Source: Lysobacterales bacterium (GTDB lineage: Bacteria > Pseudomonadota > Gammaproteobacteria > Xanthomonadales > SZUA-36). From it: a stretch of DNA of 8,125 bases. Under the pieces are notes generated by a model that was given only the letters and a program-made list of their open reading frames with translations, had not been told where the DNA came from and did no database searches. How positions within the stretch are numbered: position 1 is the stretch's first letter; each line of letters begins with the position of its first letter. The position numbers and the translations under genes were made by a program. Where the stretch lies: positions 1 through 8,125 of the forward strand of contig JARFQZ010000171.1 in assembly GCA_029287515.1 (NCBI GenBank), read 5' to 3'. Below, piece by piece: positions 1 to 7,164 of this stretch.

Positions 1-1
1 T

Positions 2-1639
2 GAATTTGCATCCAACCTTGCCATGGTCCTGGCGAAACCTGCCGGAACGCCTCCGCGCGAACTGGCGCAGCTGATCATCGACCGGATACCCATGTCGCGC
101 CAGGTGGACCACATGGAAATCGCCGGCCCCGGTTTCATCAATTTCTTTTTGCAGAGTTGCGCCCTGACCGGTGTCGTCAAGGATGTGTTGCGACAACGGG
201 AAAAATACGGCGATATTTTCCGGCCTGGACGTAACCGTGTAACGCTGGAGTACGTTTCCGCCAACCCGACCGGCCCGCTTCACGTGGGGCACGGGAGGGG
301 TGCAGCCTACGGCGCCAGCCTGGCAAGCATCCTGGCCGCCGCCGGTTATGAAGTCCAGCGCGAGTACTATGTGAACGACAACGGGAGGCAGATGGACATA
401 CTGGCCGTCTGCGTCTGGTTGCGATACCTGGAACTGTGTGGCGAGAATATCGGTTTTCCGGATAACGGATACCGTGGTGACTATATTTACGACATCGCCC
501 GAATCGTCCGCGTGGACCACGGTGACAAGTGGCGGTTTTCACGCCTGGAAGTCGAGGACGGCCTGCCCCCCGCCATCGGGCAGGGGGGCGATGGCGAGGC
601 CTTTCTTGACGCCCTGGTCAGTAAAGCCGGTGTCCTGCTCGGAGCGGAGGGTTACGGGGTATTCTTCAATTCTGCACTGGACAACATCCTGGAAGACATC
701 AAGGACGACCTGGCGGAATTCGGCGTGCTCTTCGACAAGTGGTTCTCCGAACGCGAACTCGAGGAAAGCGGCGCTGTTCAGCACGCCATCGACAGGCTCG
801 AGGAGAACGGTTACCTGTATGAGAAGGAAGGGGCCACCTGGTTCAAGGCATCCGAACTGGGAGACGAGAAGGATCGCGTTGTGATTCGGGAAAATGGCAG
901 AACGACCTATTTTGCGTCCGACATCGCCTATTTTTTGAACAAGCTCGAGCGAGACTTCGATCGCGCCATCTATGTGTTCGGCGCCGATCACCATGGCTAC
1001 ATCGCCAGGTTACGCGCTGCAGCAACAGGACTTGGTGAAGACCCGGACTGCCTGGAAATTCTCCTGGTGCAGTTCGCTGTCCTGTTCCGCTTCGGTGAAA
1101 AAGTGCAGATGTCCACCCGTTCAGGCCAATTCATTACGCTGCGGGAACTGCGGGAAGAAGTCAGTACGGATGCCGCCAGGTTTTTCTACGTGATGCGCTC
1201 ACACGAACAGCACCTGGATTTCGACCTGGACCTGGCAAAGTCTCGCACCAATGAAAACCCCGTATTTTATATTCAGTATGCACATGCCCGTATCTGCAGC
1301 GTTTTCCGGAACCTTGTGCAAATGGATGAACGCCACAACGAGGCGATCGGGGAAGTGGCTCTCGACCTGCTCACGGAAGACCACGAAGTGCAACTGATGC
1401 GTAACATCAGCCGCTTTCCGGAAATTATCGATTCTGCAGCACGTCAGCGCGCGCCGCATCAACTGGCTCATTACCTGCACTCGCTTGCAACCGACCTGCA
1501 CTCCTACTACAACGCGCACCAGTTCCTGGTGGACGATGAGAATCTCCGCAATGCCCGGCTCAACCTCGTGCTGGCCGCCAAACTGGTTCTGAGCAAGGGA
1601 CTGGGGTTGCTTGGCGTATCTGCGCCGGAGGAAATGTAA
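2..1639 (+). CDS. argS: Arginyl-tRNA synthetase (5' end outside window)
   Basis: Class I aminoacyl-tRNA synthetase that charges tRNA-Arg with arginine using ATP in the cytoplasm. The reading frame is open to the left edge and the first visible residues (EFASNLAMVLAKPAG) match the inside of the N-terminal additional domain, so the ATG at 23 is internal and roughly 40 codons are missing. The HIGH signature reads NPTGPLHVGHGRG, with HVGH at nt 281-292. The KMSKS-equivalent reads VQMSTRSGQF, with QMSTRSG at nt 1106-1126. It lacks the usual first Lys, as I recall for other gammaproteobacterial ArgRS of this type, so it is not a defect. The DALR anticodon-binding domain begins near nt 1270 (YIQYAHARICSVFR) and runs to the end. 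The stop is TAA at 1637-1639. The frame is intact with no sign of decay. The following SPOR gene is a common neighbour in gammaproteobacteria. Confidence 0.97.
   Translation, partial: EFASNLAMVLAKPAGTPPRELAQLIIDRIPMSRQVDHMEIAGPGFINFFLQSCALTGVVKDVLRQREKYGDIFRPGRNRVTLEYVSANPTGPLHVGHGRGAAYGASLASILAAAGYEVQREYYVNDNGRQMDILAVCVWLRYLELCGENIGFPDNGYRGDYIYDIARIVRVDHGDKWRFSRLEVEDGLPPAIGQGGDGEAFLDALVSKAGVLLGAEGYGVFFNSALDNILEDIKDDLAEFGVLFDKWFSERELEESGAVQHAIDRLEENGYLYEKEGATWFKASELGDEKDRVVIRENGRTTYFASDIAYFLNKLERDFDRAIYVFGADHHGYIARLRAAATGLGEDPDCLEILLVQFAVLFRFGEKVQMSTRSGQFITLRELREEVSTDAARFFYVMRSHEQHLDFDLDLAKSRTNENPVFYIQYAHARICSVFRNLVQMDERHNEAIGEVALDLLTEDHEVQLMRNISRFPEIIDSAARQRAPHQLAHYLHSLATDLHSYYNAHQFLVDDENLRNARLNLVLAAKLVLSKGLGLLGVSAPEEM
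1627..1631 (+). promoter_or_regulatory. Shine-Dalgarno sequence for the SPOR gene, inside argS
   Basis: GGAGG lies 8 nt before the GTG at 1640 and within the last codons of argS. It supports the GTG start directly after the argS stop. The only nearer ATG (1634-1636) is the last sense codon of argS and is followed at once by TAA, so it cannot be the start. Confidence 0.75.
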
Positions 1640-2209
1640 GTGGCGCCGGCAAGACGGAAGAAAGCGGCCAGAAAAAAACAGGGCACGCCAGCCTGGATGT
1701 GGTTGTTCACCGGCCTGCTGATTGGCCTGGGGCTGGCTTACTTTCTCTGGTCGAAAGGATATATCCCACAACCGGGTGTCGATCCATCGGCAGCAGTTGA
1801 ATCCACTGCCCAAAGCAGCGCGGCGGATGACGAGGAAGTCGCGCCGGCAAGCGATGAGCCTCCGAAATCACGCTACGACTTTTTTACCGTCCTGCCGGAG
1901 ATGGAAGTCGTCGTTCCGGAACAGGAGCTCGCCAAGAAAAGCCAGCCGGCAGAGACAGCCGCGGTCGAAGCCGACACCGGAAGTTACATTCTGCAGGTGG
2001 GTTCATTCCGGGAAAATTCCGATGCCGAACAGATGAAAGCCAGGCTTGCTCTTTTGGGAATTTCGGCGCGGATCCAGTCGGTCACGGTAAACGGAGCTAC
2101 CTGGCACCGCGTGCGCGTCGGACCGGTGAACGGAGCACGGCAGGCCGACACCATGCGCAATCAACTGGCAAACAACGGTATTGAAAGCCTGGTGATGAAA
2201 AACCAGTAA
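1640..2209 (+). CDS. SPOR-domain membrane protein
   Basis: Predicted 189-residue inner-membrane protein with a periplasmic SPOR domain. SPOR domains bind denuded glycan strands of peptidoglycan, often at the division septum. Visible in order: a Lys/Arg-rich cytoplasmic start (residues 4-13), one transmembrane helix (about 18-38), an Ala/Ser/Glu/Pro-rich linker, a short conserved-looking stretch RYDFFTVLPEMEVVVP (78-93), and the SPOR domain from about 115 to 188. The SPOR domain opens with YILQVGSFRENSDAEQ and contains WHRVRVGPV at 155-163. The overall plan is FtsN-like but shorter. The GTG start follows the argS TAA without a spacer and has a good Shine-Dalgarno 8 nt upstream, so it is probably co-transcribed and translationally coupled. 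In Pseudomonas the equivalent gene also follows argS and precedes hslVU (from memory); hslVU is not present here. The exact role in this organism is unknown. Confidence 0.9.
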   Translation: MAPARRKKAARKKQGTPAWMWLFTGLLIGLGLAYFLWSKGYIPQPGVDPSAAVESTAQSSAADDEEVAPASDEPPKSRYDFFTVLPEMEVVVPEQELAKKSQPAETAAVEADTGSYILQVGSFRENSDAEQMKARLALLGISARIQSVTVNGATWHRVRVGPVNGARQADTMRNQLANNGIESLVMKNQ

Positions 2210-2219
2210 GCGTCCGTTC
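2210..2219. other. Ten-base convergent junction between the SPOR gene and batD
   Basis: Only 10 bp separate the TAA of the SPOR gene (2207-2209, plus strand) from the TAG of batD (2220-2222, minus strand). No GC-rich hairpin followed by a T run is visible on either strand here, so transcripts from the two sides probably overlap or end by Rho-dependent or intragenic termination (inference). Confidence 0.8.
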
Positions 2220-3950
2220 CTACCGCCTGTTCTCCCTGGCGTACAAGTCCGTTACTGAAGCCCGCCTGCTGTTCTCGGCAGATACCCACTGTTTGCGCCA
2301 GGCTTCGAACAGTTTCCAGAAGTCCGGCCCGTTCCAGCCGTTTTCCGGCGCGGAATCAGACAGGGGGCGGAAACCCTCTGAATCCAATGCCAGCAGGCTA
2401 TCCCTGATCCCGGGGTCGGCCATCCCGGCCGCAAATTCAAGTAAACTGGCGCGGCCTTCCTGCGGCCCGAATTCATGAATCCAGCGAAGTAAGGCCCTGC
2501 GGGCGCCGCGCCGGTCGCCCGCCTTGCAAGCGCTCTGGACCGCGGCCAGCGCGCTGGGTTCGTTTCCGGATTCAGGGCGTGATGATGCCTTGATACCGTT
2601 CGTATTCGAACGTCTGTTCCTGAGGATCAACGCCCCGGCAAGGGTCAGCAACCAAAGGGAGGCAAACAGGAGGGTAAGCCATCGCCAGTAGCTTGCCCCG
2701 CCGGCAGACCCGGATACTGACGGCAGGCCCGAAGGACTGGCGCCGGGGGCGGCAATCGCCGTTGATGGATCGGAACCCGGGACCAGTGCCGAAGGTTGCA
2801 CACTGATCGTCTGAGCGGCCAGTACAGCAGTCCGGGCCTGGTTGTTTTTTGTATCCCACCAATGGACATTCAGTTCGGGCAACACCAGTTCGCCCGCTTT
2901 TTCCGGCACGACGGCGTATCGAAATTCCTTGTGACCGAGCACCCACTGCCCGTCATCACGCGTGATGCCCTGGGGTTGGTCTGGATAGATTCGAGCGTCG
3001 CTGACTTCAGGCCACTCTGGCTCGATGATCATGTTCTCTTCCAGGCCAACCGCATCAATGATGACGGTGCGCGTCACCGGCTCGCCCACCCGCAATGTAT
3101 CACCGGATGAAATCTGCTGGGTCAGCCGGTAATCCCTGGCTGGTTGCCACTCCCCGCCGGCAAACCCGTCGGGTTTCTGCTCGATATTCAATACCAGCCG
3201 TTCACTTTCGACCTGTACCCGGCGCCCCCTGGCTGCGGGTTGCCAGATGCTGCTGGTGCGGCGCTCGACCAGGCGGCCGGTCAATTGCATTGGCGGAATG
3301 ACCAGCTCTCCGGAACGTTCCGGGAATAAGGCATAATTTCGCTCGAGCACCCGGTAGCGTTCTCCGCCGCGCTCGGCCTGGTAAGGCGTTTCCTGCATCA
3401 GTCGAACCACCGCCGGTGAAGGCTCCGGCTGGCTGATTGCCGCCTCCGTCAGGTTCTGCTGGTAAAAAACCCTGACCACCAGACCGATCTGCGCATGAAC
3501 GAAATAAGGGCCGTCACCGGGTACAACATCGACTTCGATAAACACCGGCGGCTGGCTGCCGGGCTCCAGCTCAGGCGCAGGCTCGACGTTCACTGCCAGT
3601 GCCGCGGTTTTCTCTTTACCAAATGCCAAAGGCGGTATGAGCGCCTCTCCGGCGGCCCTGGGCTCCAGTGTCAACAGCAGGCGGACAACGGCGGTCTGTT
3701 TTCCGTTCACAATGGACAACTGCGTTTCGGAGCGGCGGTCAAGAATCCGGAAATCTTTTTCCAGAACGCTGAAGTCAGTATCCAGGTTCTGCCTTGGGTC
3801 ATCGGTCAGGATCGTCAGCATGACCGTTTCACCCTCGGTGATTCGATTGCGATCGAGTTCAGCCTTTACAGCCGCGTCCACAGGCATGCAAAGTGCAAGC
3901 GCAAAACTGGTAATTGCTGCCCGAATGATCCCATTAAATTGCCTTAACAT
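2220..3950 (-). CDS. batD: BatD-like (oxygen tolerance) membrane protein
   Basis: Predicted 576-residue BatD family protein, last gene of the operon. Residues 1-26 form a signal peptide (hydrophobic core IIRAAITSFALAL, likely cleavage after VDA26). Cys21 is preceded by LAL and is not a good lipobox. The mature N-terminus, VKAELDRNRITEGETVMLTI, is typical of BatD, where beta-sandwich domains fill the periplasmic part (about 28-390). FPERSGELVIPPMQLTG (209-225) and VPEKAGELVLPEL (348-360) look like two related domain ends. A Pro/Ser/Gly linker (390-420) leads to one transmembrane helix (about 424-444) and a cytoplasmic helical tail rich in Arg and Trp (465-555). An upstream in-frame ATG at 4283 would add 111 Lys/Arg-rich residues that merely read batB/C out of frame. 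The ATG at 3950 is preferred because of the signal peptide, a GGTGA at 3955-3959, and the 4-nt gap after the batB/C stop. Its molecular role is unproven; it probably acts with BatA and BatB at the membrane. Confidence 0.93.
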   Translation of the reverse strand: MLRQFNGIIRAAITSFALALCMPVDAAVKAELDRNRITEGETVMLTILTDDPRQNLDTDFSVLEKDFRILDRRSETQLSIVNGKQTAVVRLLLTLEPRAAGEALIPPLAFGKEKTAALAVNVEPAPELEPGSQPPVFIEVDVVPGDGPYFVHAQIGLVVRVFYQQNLTEAAISQPEPSPAVVRLMQETPYQAERGGERYRVLERNYALFPERSGELVIPPMQLTGRLVERRTSSIWQPAARGRRVQVESERLVLNIEQKPDGFAGGEWQPARDYRLTQQISSGDTLRVGEPVTRTVIIDAVGLEENMIIEPEWPEVSDARIYPDQPQGITRDDGQWVLGHKEFRYAVVPEKAGELVLPELNVHWWDTKNNQARTAVLAAQTISVQPSALVPGSDPSTAIAAPGASPSGLPSVSGSAGGASYWRWLTLLFASLWLLTLAGALILRNRRSNTNGIKASSRPESGNEPSALAAVQSACKAGDRRGARRALLRWIHEFGPQEGRASLLEFAAGMADPGIRDSLLALDSEGFRPLSDSAPENGWNGPDFWKLFEAWRKQWVSAENSRRASVTDLYARENRR

Positions 3951-3954
3951 GTCT

Positions 3955-5670
3955 TCACCACGATTCTGTTTCGTCTTCCGGCGCTCCACGGCGCTGATGC
4001 TGATTTCGGAATTTGCGTCTGAGCAAGCCCCCCGGATCGTCCGGAATCCTGCGCAGCCATTGCTCCATGGCCTGGGCGTCTTCTTCGGACCAGGCTTCGG
4101 AAAATTCCATCTGCTGTTCACCTTCTGTCTCGCCGGGTTCCCCTTCCTGTGGCTCGCCTTCCTGCTCGCCTTCCTGGGCTTCTCCTTCCTGTTCACCCTG
4201 CTGCTGGTCACCTTCCTGGGCTTGTTCGCCTTCCTGTTGTTCCGAAGAAGATTCGCCATTCTGCGAGTCGCCCTGATCGCCATCCTGCTGTTGCTGTTGC
4301 TGCTCCTGCTGTTCCTTCATTTGCTCGACCAGTTCGCGATTGATCACGGCATCCTGCATCGCCGGGTCTATCGACAGCGCCCGGTCGTAGGCTGCGATTG
4401 CCGCGTCATACTCACCGAGATGCGCCAGGGCGTTACCGCGGTTGTAATGTGCATCGGCGGATTCTGCCTGGCTCCAGGCCTCCGTGGCATTGGCATATTC
4501 TCCGCTTCTGAACCACGCTTCGCCGGAGAGAGACGGGTCACGAGCCAGCGCTGCCGCTTTTTCAGCATCCTGTTCCTTCAGTGCCCGGAACGCCTGCTGG
4601 TCTTTTCTCTGCCAGAGGTCTTCCCACCAACCGGCCACGGCTTCATCCGGAGTGGCCAGCACCCCCGTGAGAAAAAGCGGCATAAAGAAAAACAGACCTT
4701 TTCGGAAGGCCGACAGAGCCAGCGGCAGTAACAACAGGACCAGCCACGGGCCCATGTCTTTCCAGCGTTCTCCCAGTGCGTCGTCCCGACGCGCAAACTC
4801 GCTCCCCTCATGATCCAGCCACAGCCCGGCTGCCGATTCTGTTGCTGAGAGCTCGGTGTATCTGCCACCACCCGCTTCTGCAAGTGATCCCAAAGCCGAT
4901 CGGTCGAGCCGGGCAATGACAACGTTTCCGGAACGGTCATTGACGAATCCACCCCCGCTGGGAATTGGCGCGCCTTCCGCCGTACCGGCGGCGAGCACCG
5001 AGGTCAGGATGCCGCGGTCCCTCAGATTTCGTGCTTTCGCCGCATCCCTTGAACTGGCCGAATCCGTGACCAGGAGTATCTCACCCCGGCTCAGGCCGGA
5101 ACGCTCCAGCAGGGACGCAGCCATGTCCAGGGCCAGGTCCGCCCGGCTCCCCGCCACGGGCATGATGTCCGGACGCAAGGCGGGTAGAAGGTTTGCGATC
5201 GTGTTCATATCGCTGGTCAAGGGAGAAACGATGTAAGCATCACCTGCAAAAGAGACCAGGCCAACCTGACCTTCTTCGGTGGATGCCAGCAGGTCCGCCA
5301 GGCGGAACCTGGCGCGCGTCAGCCGGTTGGGCCGCAGATCCTCGGCGAGCATGGAGCGCGAGAGATCGACGACAATCACCCGGGCGTCACGGGCCGAGAA
5401 CGATGCATCCGGCAACTTCTGCCAACTGGGCCCTGCCAAAGCAAGGATAGCGATCAGCAGCGCCGAGGCAGCCAGCCACGCGCCACCCCTGCCGCCCTTG
5501 TCAGTCACCTGTTTGACACTCAGCCAGCGCAACAAGTGCGGATCGCACACCCTGGACCAGTCTCCTGCAGGCCTGCGCGTGCGTTTCCAGGCCCAGGGAA
5601 GGATCAACACCAGCGGCAGCAGAAACAGCCACATCGGGCGGATAAAGTGCAGTGCTTCGAATTCATTCAT
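3955..5670 (-). CDS. BatB/BatC-like fusion: membrane VWA protein with TPR and acidic Gln-rich tail
   Basis: Predicted 571-residue membrane protein joining a BatB-type von Willebrand A domain to a BatC-type TPR region. In order: two N-terminal transmembrane helices (about 12-28 and 64-80); the VWA domain (about 96-285) with metal-site motif DLSRSM (Asp102, Ser104, Ser106) and LLVTDS (Asp203); a third membrane segment (about 307-340, perhaps two passes around a Phe/Arg/Lys break); TPR-like helices at 384-437 (EAWFRSGEYANATEAW, then HYNRGNALAHLGEYDAAIAAYDRA); a low-complexity Gln/Glu/Gly tail (451-521); and a conserved-looking end, DDPGGLLRRKFRNQHQRR (544-561). At the position where BatA has the MIDAS Thr, this protein has Gly-Ser175. 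The start overlaps the batA stop as ATGA. Fused VWA-TPR forms are common in gammaproteobacteria, whereas Bacteroides has separate BatB and BatC. The TPR part presumably binds partner proteins; the metal-dependent ligand is unknown. Confidence 0.93.
   Translation of the reverse strand: MNEFEALHFIRPMWLFLLPLVLILPWAWKRTRRPAGDWSRVCDPHLLRWLSVKQVTDKGGRGGAWLAASALLIAILALAGPSWQKLPDASFSARDARVIVVDLSRSMLAEDLRPNRLTRARFRLADLLASTEEGQVGLVSFAGDAYIVSPLTSDMNTIANLLPALRPDIMPVAGSRADLALDMAASLLERSGLSRGEILLVTDSASSRDAAKARNLRDRGILTSVLAAGTAEGAPIPSGGGFVNDRSGNVVIARLDRSALGSLAEAGGGRYTELSATESAAGLWLDHEGSEFARRDDALGERWKDMGPWLVLLLLPLALSAFRKGLFFFMPLFLTGVLATPDEAVAGWWEDLWQRKDQQAFRALKEQDAEKAAALARDPSLSGEAWFRSGEYANATEAWSQAESADAHYNRGNALAHLGEYDAAIAAYDRALSIDPAMQDAVINRELVEQMKEQQEQQQQQQDGDQGDSQNGESSSEQQEGEQAQEGDQQQGEQEGEAQEGEQEGEPQEGEPGETEGEQQMEFSEAWSEEDAQAMEQWLRRIPDDPGGLLRRKFRNQHQRRGAPEDETESW
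4108..4320 (-). repeat. Low-complexity Gln/Glu/Gly coding repeat in the batB/C tail
   Basis: The segment encodes residues 451-521 of the BatB/BatC fusion. It opens with a Gln run (457-462, nt 4285-4302), continues through an Asp/Ser/Gly/Gln part, and becomes an irregular GEQEGE/QEGEP repeat (nt 4111-4230). On the plus strand the octamer CCTTCCTG occurs six times, starting at 4142, 4157, 4169, 4184, 4211 and 4229. All spacings are multiples of three, so each copy encodes the same Gln-Glu-Gly. The segment is probably disordered, strongly acidic and prone to in-frame length change. Confidence 0.9.
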
Positions 5671-6689
5671 ACCGGCACCACCCCCCGCCTCATGCCGGGC
5701 AACAGCGCAAAGAGCACCGACAGCAGCACCAGCAGGAACGAGATGGATAACGGCCAGAAGAAAAGTTCATCAACCGGCCTGATGGCTTCCTGGTCACTCT
5801 CCACAGGCTCCAGCTCGTCCAGTTGCTCGTAAATCTTCGCCAGCGCCTCGGCGTCACGCGCACGAAAATAGGCGCCGCCGGTGCGCTCGGCGATCGCCCT
5901 GAGCGTGTCTTCGTCGAGGTCTGCCGAGGGATTCACCAGCCTGGAGCCAAAGAAGTCCTGAACCATCATTTCATCCGCACCCACCCCGACGGTGTAGATG
6001 GTCATTCCTTCGCGTGCGGCAAATTCGGTGGCCTGCATGGGTTGCACCTCACCGGAGGTATTAGCGCCGTCGGTCAGCAGGATCAGTACCCGTTCGCTGG
6101 CGGCGTCATCGCGCAATCGTTTGACCGCCAGGCCGATCGCGTCACCTATCGCCGTTTCCCGCCCGGCCAGCCCTATTTCAGATTCATCCAGCAGGATTGC
6201 CGTGGTCTCGGTGTCAAAGGTCAGGGGTGTCTGGAGATAAGCCCGGCTGCCGAACAACACCAGGCCGACACGGTCACCCCTGCGACGCTGGATAAATTCT
6301 CCCGCCACTTTTTTCACAACGGCCAGGCGGTTCACGGATTTTCTGTCCAGGATCATGTCCTGCGTGTCCATGCTTCCTGAAATATCCACCGCCAGCAGCA
6401 GGTCCCTGCCCGTCACCGGCAGGGTTTCAATCTCTCCGACCCATTGCGGCCGGGCGGCCGCCAACAGCAGCAGGGCCCAGGCCAGCGCCGCCAAAGCAGC
6501 GAGCACGGGCTTTTTCATCCAGGCCGAACCGGATGAGGTCATCAGTGAGAACCAGGGCACTTTAAGCGCCTGCAAACCGGCGCGGGACGCAGCTGAGAGC
6601 CAGGCGCGCAGCAGCCAGGGCAACGGCAGCAACAGCAGCAGCCAGGGCCAGGCCAGTGTCAGACCTTCAGCAGGAATACTCTCAGCCAT
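5667..6689 (-). CDS. batA: BatA-like membrane VWA protein
   Basis: Predicted 340-residue inner-membrane protein with one von Willebrand A domain. In order: two N-terminal transmembrane helices (about 13-31 and 61-79, the latter ending AAARPQW), the VWA domain (about 95-290), and a C-terminal transmembrane helix (about 311-331) with a short basic end. The metal-ion-dependent adhesion site looks complete: DISGSM (Asp102, Ser104, Ser106), Thr179 in GRETAIGDAIG, and Asp207 in LLTDGANTSGE. The ATG at 6689 lies 5 nt after GGGTGAG (6695-6701) and overlaps the end of the DUF4381 gene by 8 nt. The stop TGA shares bases with the batB/C start (ATGA). The family presumably binds a protein partner through the metal site, and its neighbours suggest a membrane complex with BatB/BatC and BatD. 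No partner can be named from sequence. Confidence 0.94.
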   Translation of the reverse strand: MAESIPAEGLTLAWPWLLLLLPLPWLLRAWLSAASRAGLQALKVPWFSLMTSSGSAWMKKPVLAALAALAWALLLLAAARPQWVGEIETLPVTGRDLLLAVDISGSMDTQDMILDRKSVNRLAVVKKVAGEFIQRRRGDRVGLVLFGSRAYLQTPLTFDTETTAILLDESEIGLAGRETAIGDAIGLAVKRLRDDAASERVLILLTDGANTSGEVQPMQATEFAAREGMTIYTVGVGADEMMVQDFFGSRLVNPSADLDEDTLRAIAERTGGAYFRARDAEALAKIYEQLDELEPVESDQEAIRPVDELFFWPLSISFLLVLLSVLFALLPGMRRGVVPV

Positions 6690-7155
6690 ACAAACTCACC
6701 CATGCCCTGGCGCTCTGGTTCAATAATGCTGCGTCGAAACGAGGCAATGATTCATAAGGGCCTCGGGCCAGCGCCAACAGGCTTTCTTCGTTCTGATCCG
6801 GCATCTGCCTGACAATGAAAGATACCCAGTCTTCTCCCTGCAACCGGGCACACCCTTTATCGGGAAAAGCTCTCAGGGCTACTGCGCGGAACAGGCGGTT
6901 GAGCCCTGCCAGAAATTCATGAGGTTGTTCTGAGGGGTCATGCTCGCGATTGATTCTGTCCAGGGCTTCCAGCCAGTCGGCGCGCCGCTTCCGGGCAGAC
7001 CGCCAGGCAAGCCACTGTTTCAGCATCCATGCCATCAGCAGCAAAACCAGCAGGGCGAGAATCCACCAGCCCGGGGCGGGCGGCCACCACCCGGGCGCTC
7101 CTGCACTGTGAATATCCTGCAATTGGGCGAGTAATGGTGATCCTTCAGTGTTCAT
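6682..7155 (-). CDS. DUF4381 small membrane protein
   Basis: Predicted 157-residue protein of the DUF4381 type found in proteobacterial MoxR/Bat clusters. The N-terminus carries the typical LQDIHSAGAPGWWPPAPGWW stretch (residues 12-31), followed by one transmembrane helix (about 30-48) and a basic stop-transfer region (RSARKRRADW, 52-61). The cytoplasmic helical domain (about 62-157) includes FLAGLNRLFRAVALRAFP and LQGEDWVSF. The start codon lies 9 nt after the DUF58 stop, but the preceding bases (GTGACGCAAAGCC) give no strong Shine-Dalgarno, so translation may depend on coupling to the upstream gene. The 3' end overlaps batA by 8 nt. The biochemical role is unknown; position between the DUF58 gene and batA suggests an adaptor in the same complex (inference). 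Confidence 0.9.
   Translation of the reverse strand: MNTEGSPLLAQLQDIHSAGAPGWWPPAPGWWILALLVLLLMAWMLKQWLAWRSARKRRADWLEALDRINREHDPSEQPHEFLAGLNRLFRAVALRAFPDKGCARLQGEDWVSFIVRQMPDQNEESLLALARGPYESLPRFDAALLNQSARAWVSLYG
6695..6701 (-). promoter_or_regulatory. Shine-Dalgarno sequence for batA
   Basis: On the minus strand GGGTGAG ends 5 nt before the batA ATG (6689-6687). It sits inside the last codons of the DUF4381 gene and fixes the batA start despite the 8-nt overlap. Confidence 0.6.
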
Positions 7156-7164
7156 GGCTTTGCG

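Noticed and set aside
539..994. A 151-residue minus-strand open frame inside argS.
   Set aside because: It lies opposite the continuous, motif-bearing argS frame and shows no family motif of its own.
1106..1126. QMSTRSG in place of canonical KMSKS, considered as a possibly defective synthetase.
   Set aside because: ArgRS often deviates from KMSKS and this form matches what I recall from gammaproteobacterial enzymes; the rest of the frame is intact.
1199..1813. A 204-residue minus-strand open frame across the end of argS and the start of the SPOR gene.
   Set aside because: It is antisense to two well-supported genes and shows no recognisable domain.
2189..2206. A CTGGT/ACCAG stem near the end of the SPOR gene considered as a terminator.
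   Set aside because: The stem has only 5 bp, the loop is 8 nt, and no T run follows.
3864..3890. Cys21 in the BatD signal peptide considered as a lipoprotein site.
   Set aside because: The preceding residues LAL do not fit a lipobox (small residue expected at -1), and a normal VDA cleavage site follows.
3951..4283. A 111-residue Lys/Arg-rich N-terminal extension of BatD from an upstream in-frame ATG.
   Set aside because: It is an out-of-frame reading of the batB/C low-complexity tail; the start at 3950 gives a proper signal peptide and normal operon spacing.
3637..4731. A 364-residue plus-strand open frame with very hydrophobic Leu/Phe-rich stretches resembling a multi-pass membrane protein.
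   Set aside because: It is the antisense of the Gln/Glu-rich repeat and TPR region of batB/C; CAG and GAA codons read backwards give Leu and Phe. The sense strand has clear VWA, TPR and C-terminal motifs.
5823..6380. A 185-residue plus-strand open frame inside batA.
   Set aside because: It is antisense to the BatA VWA domain, whose metal-site residues are intact; the frame shows no motifs.
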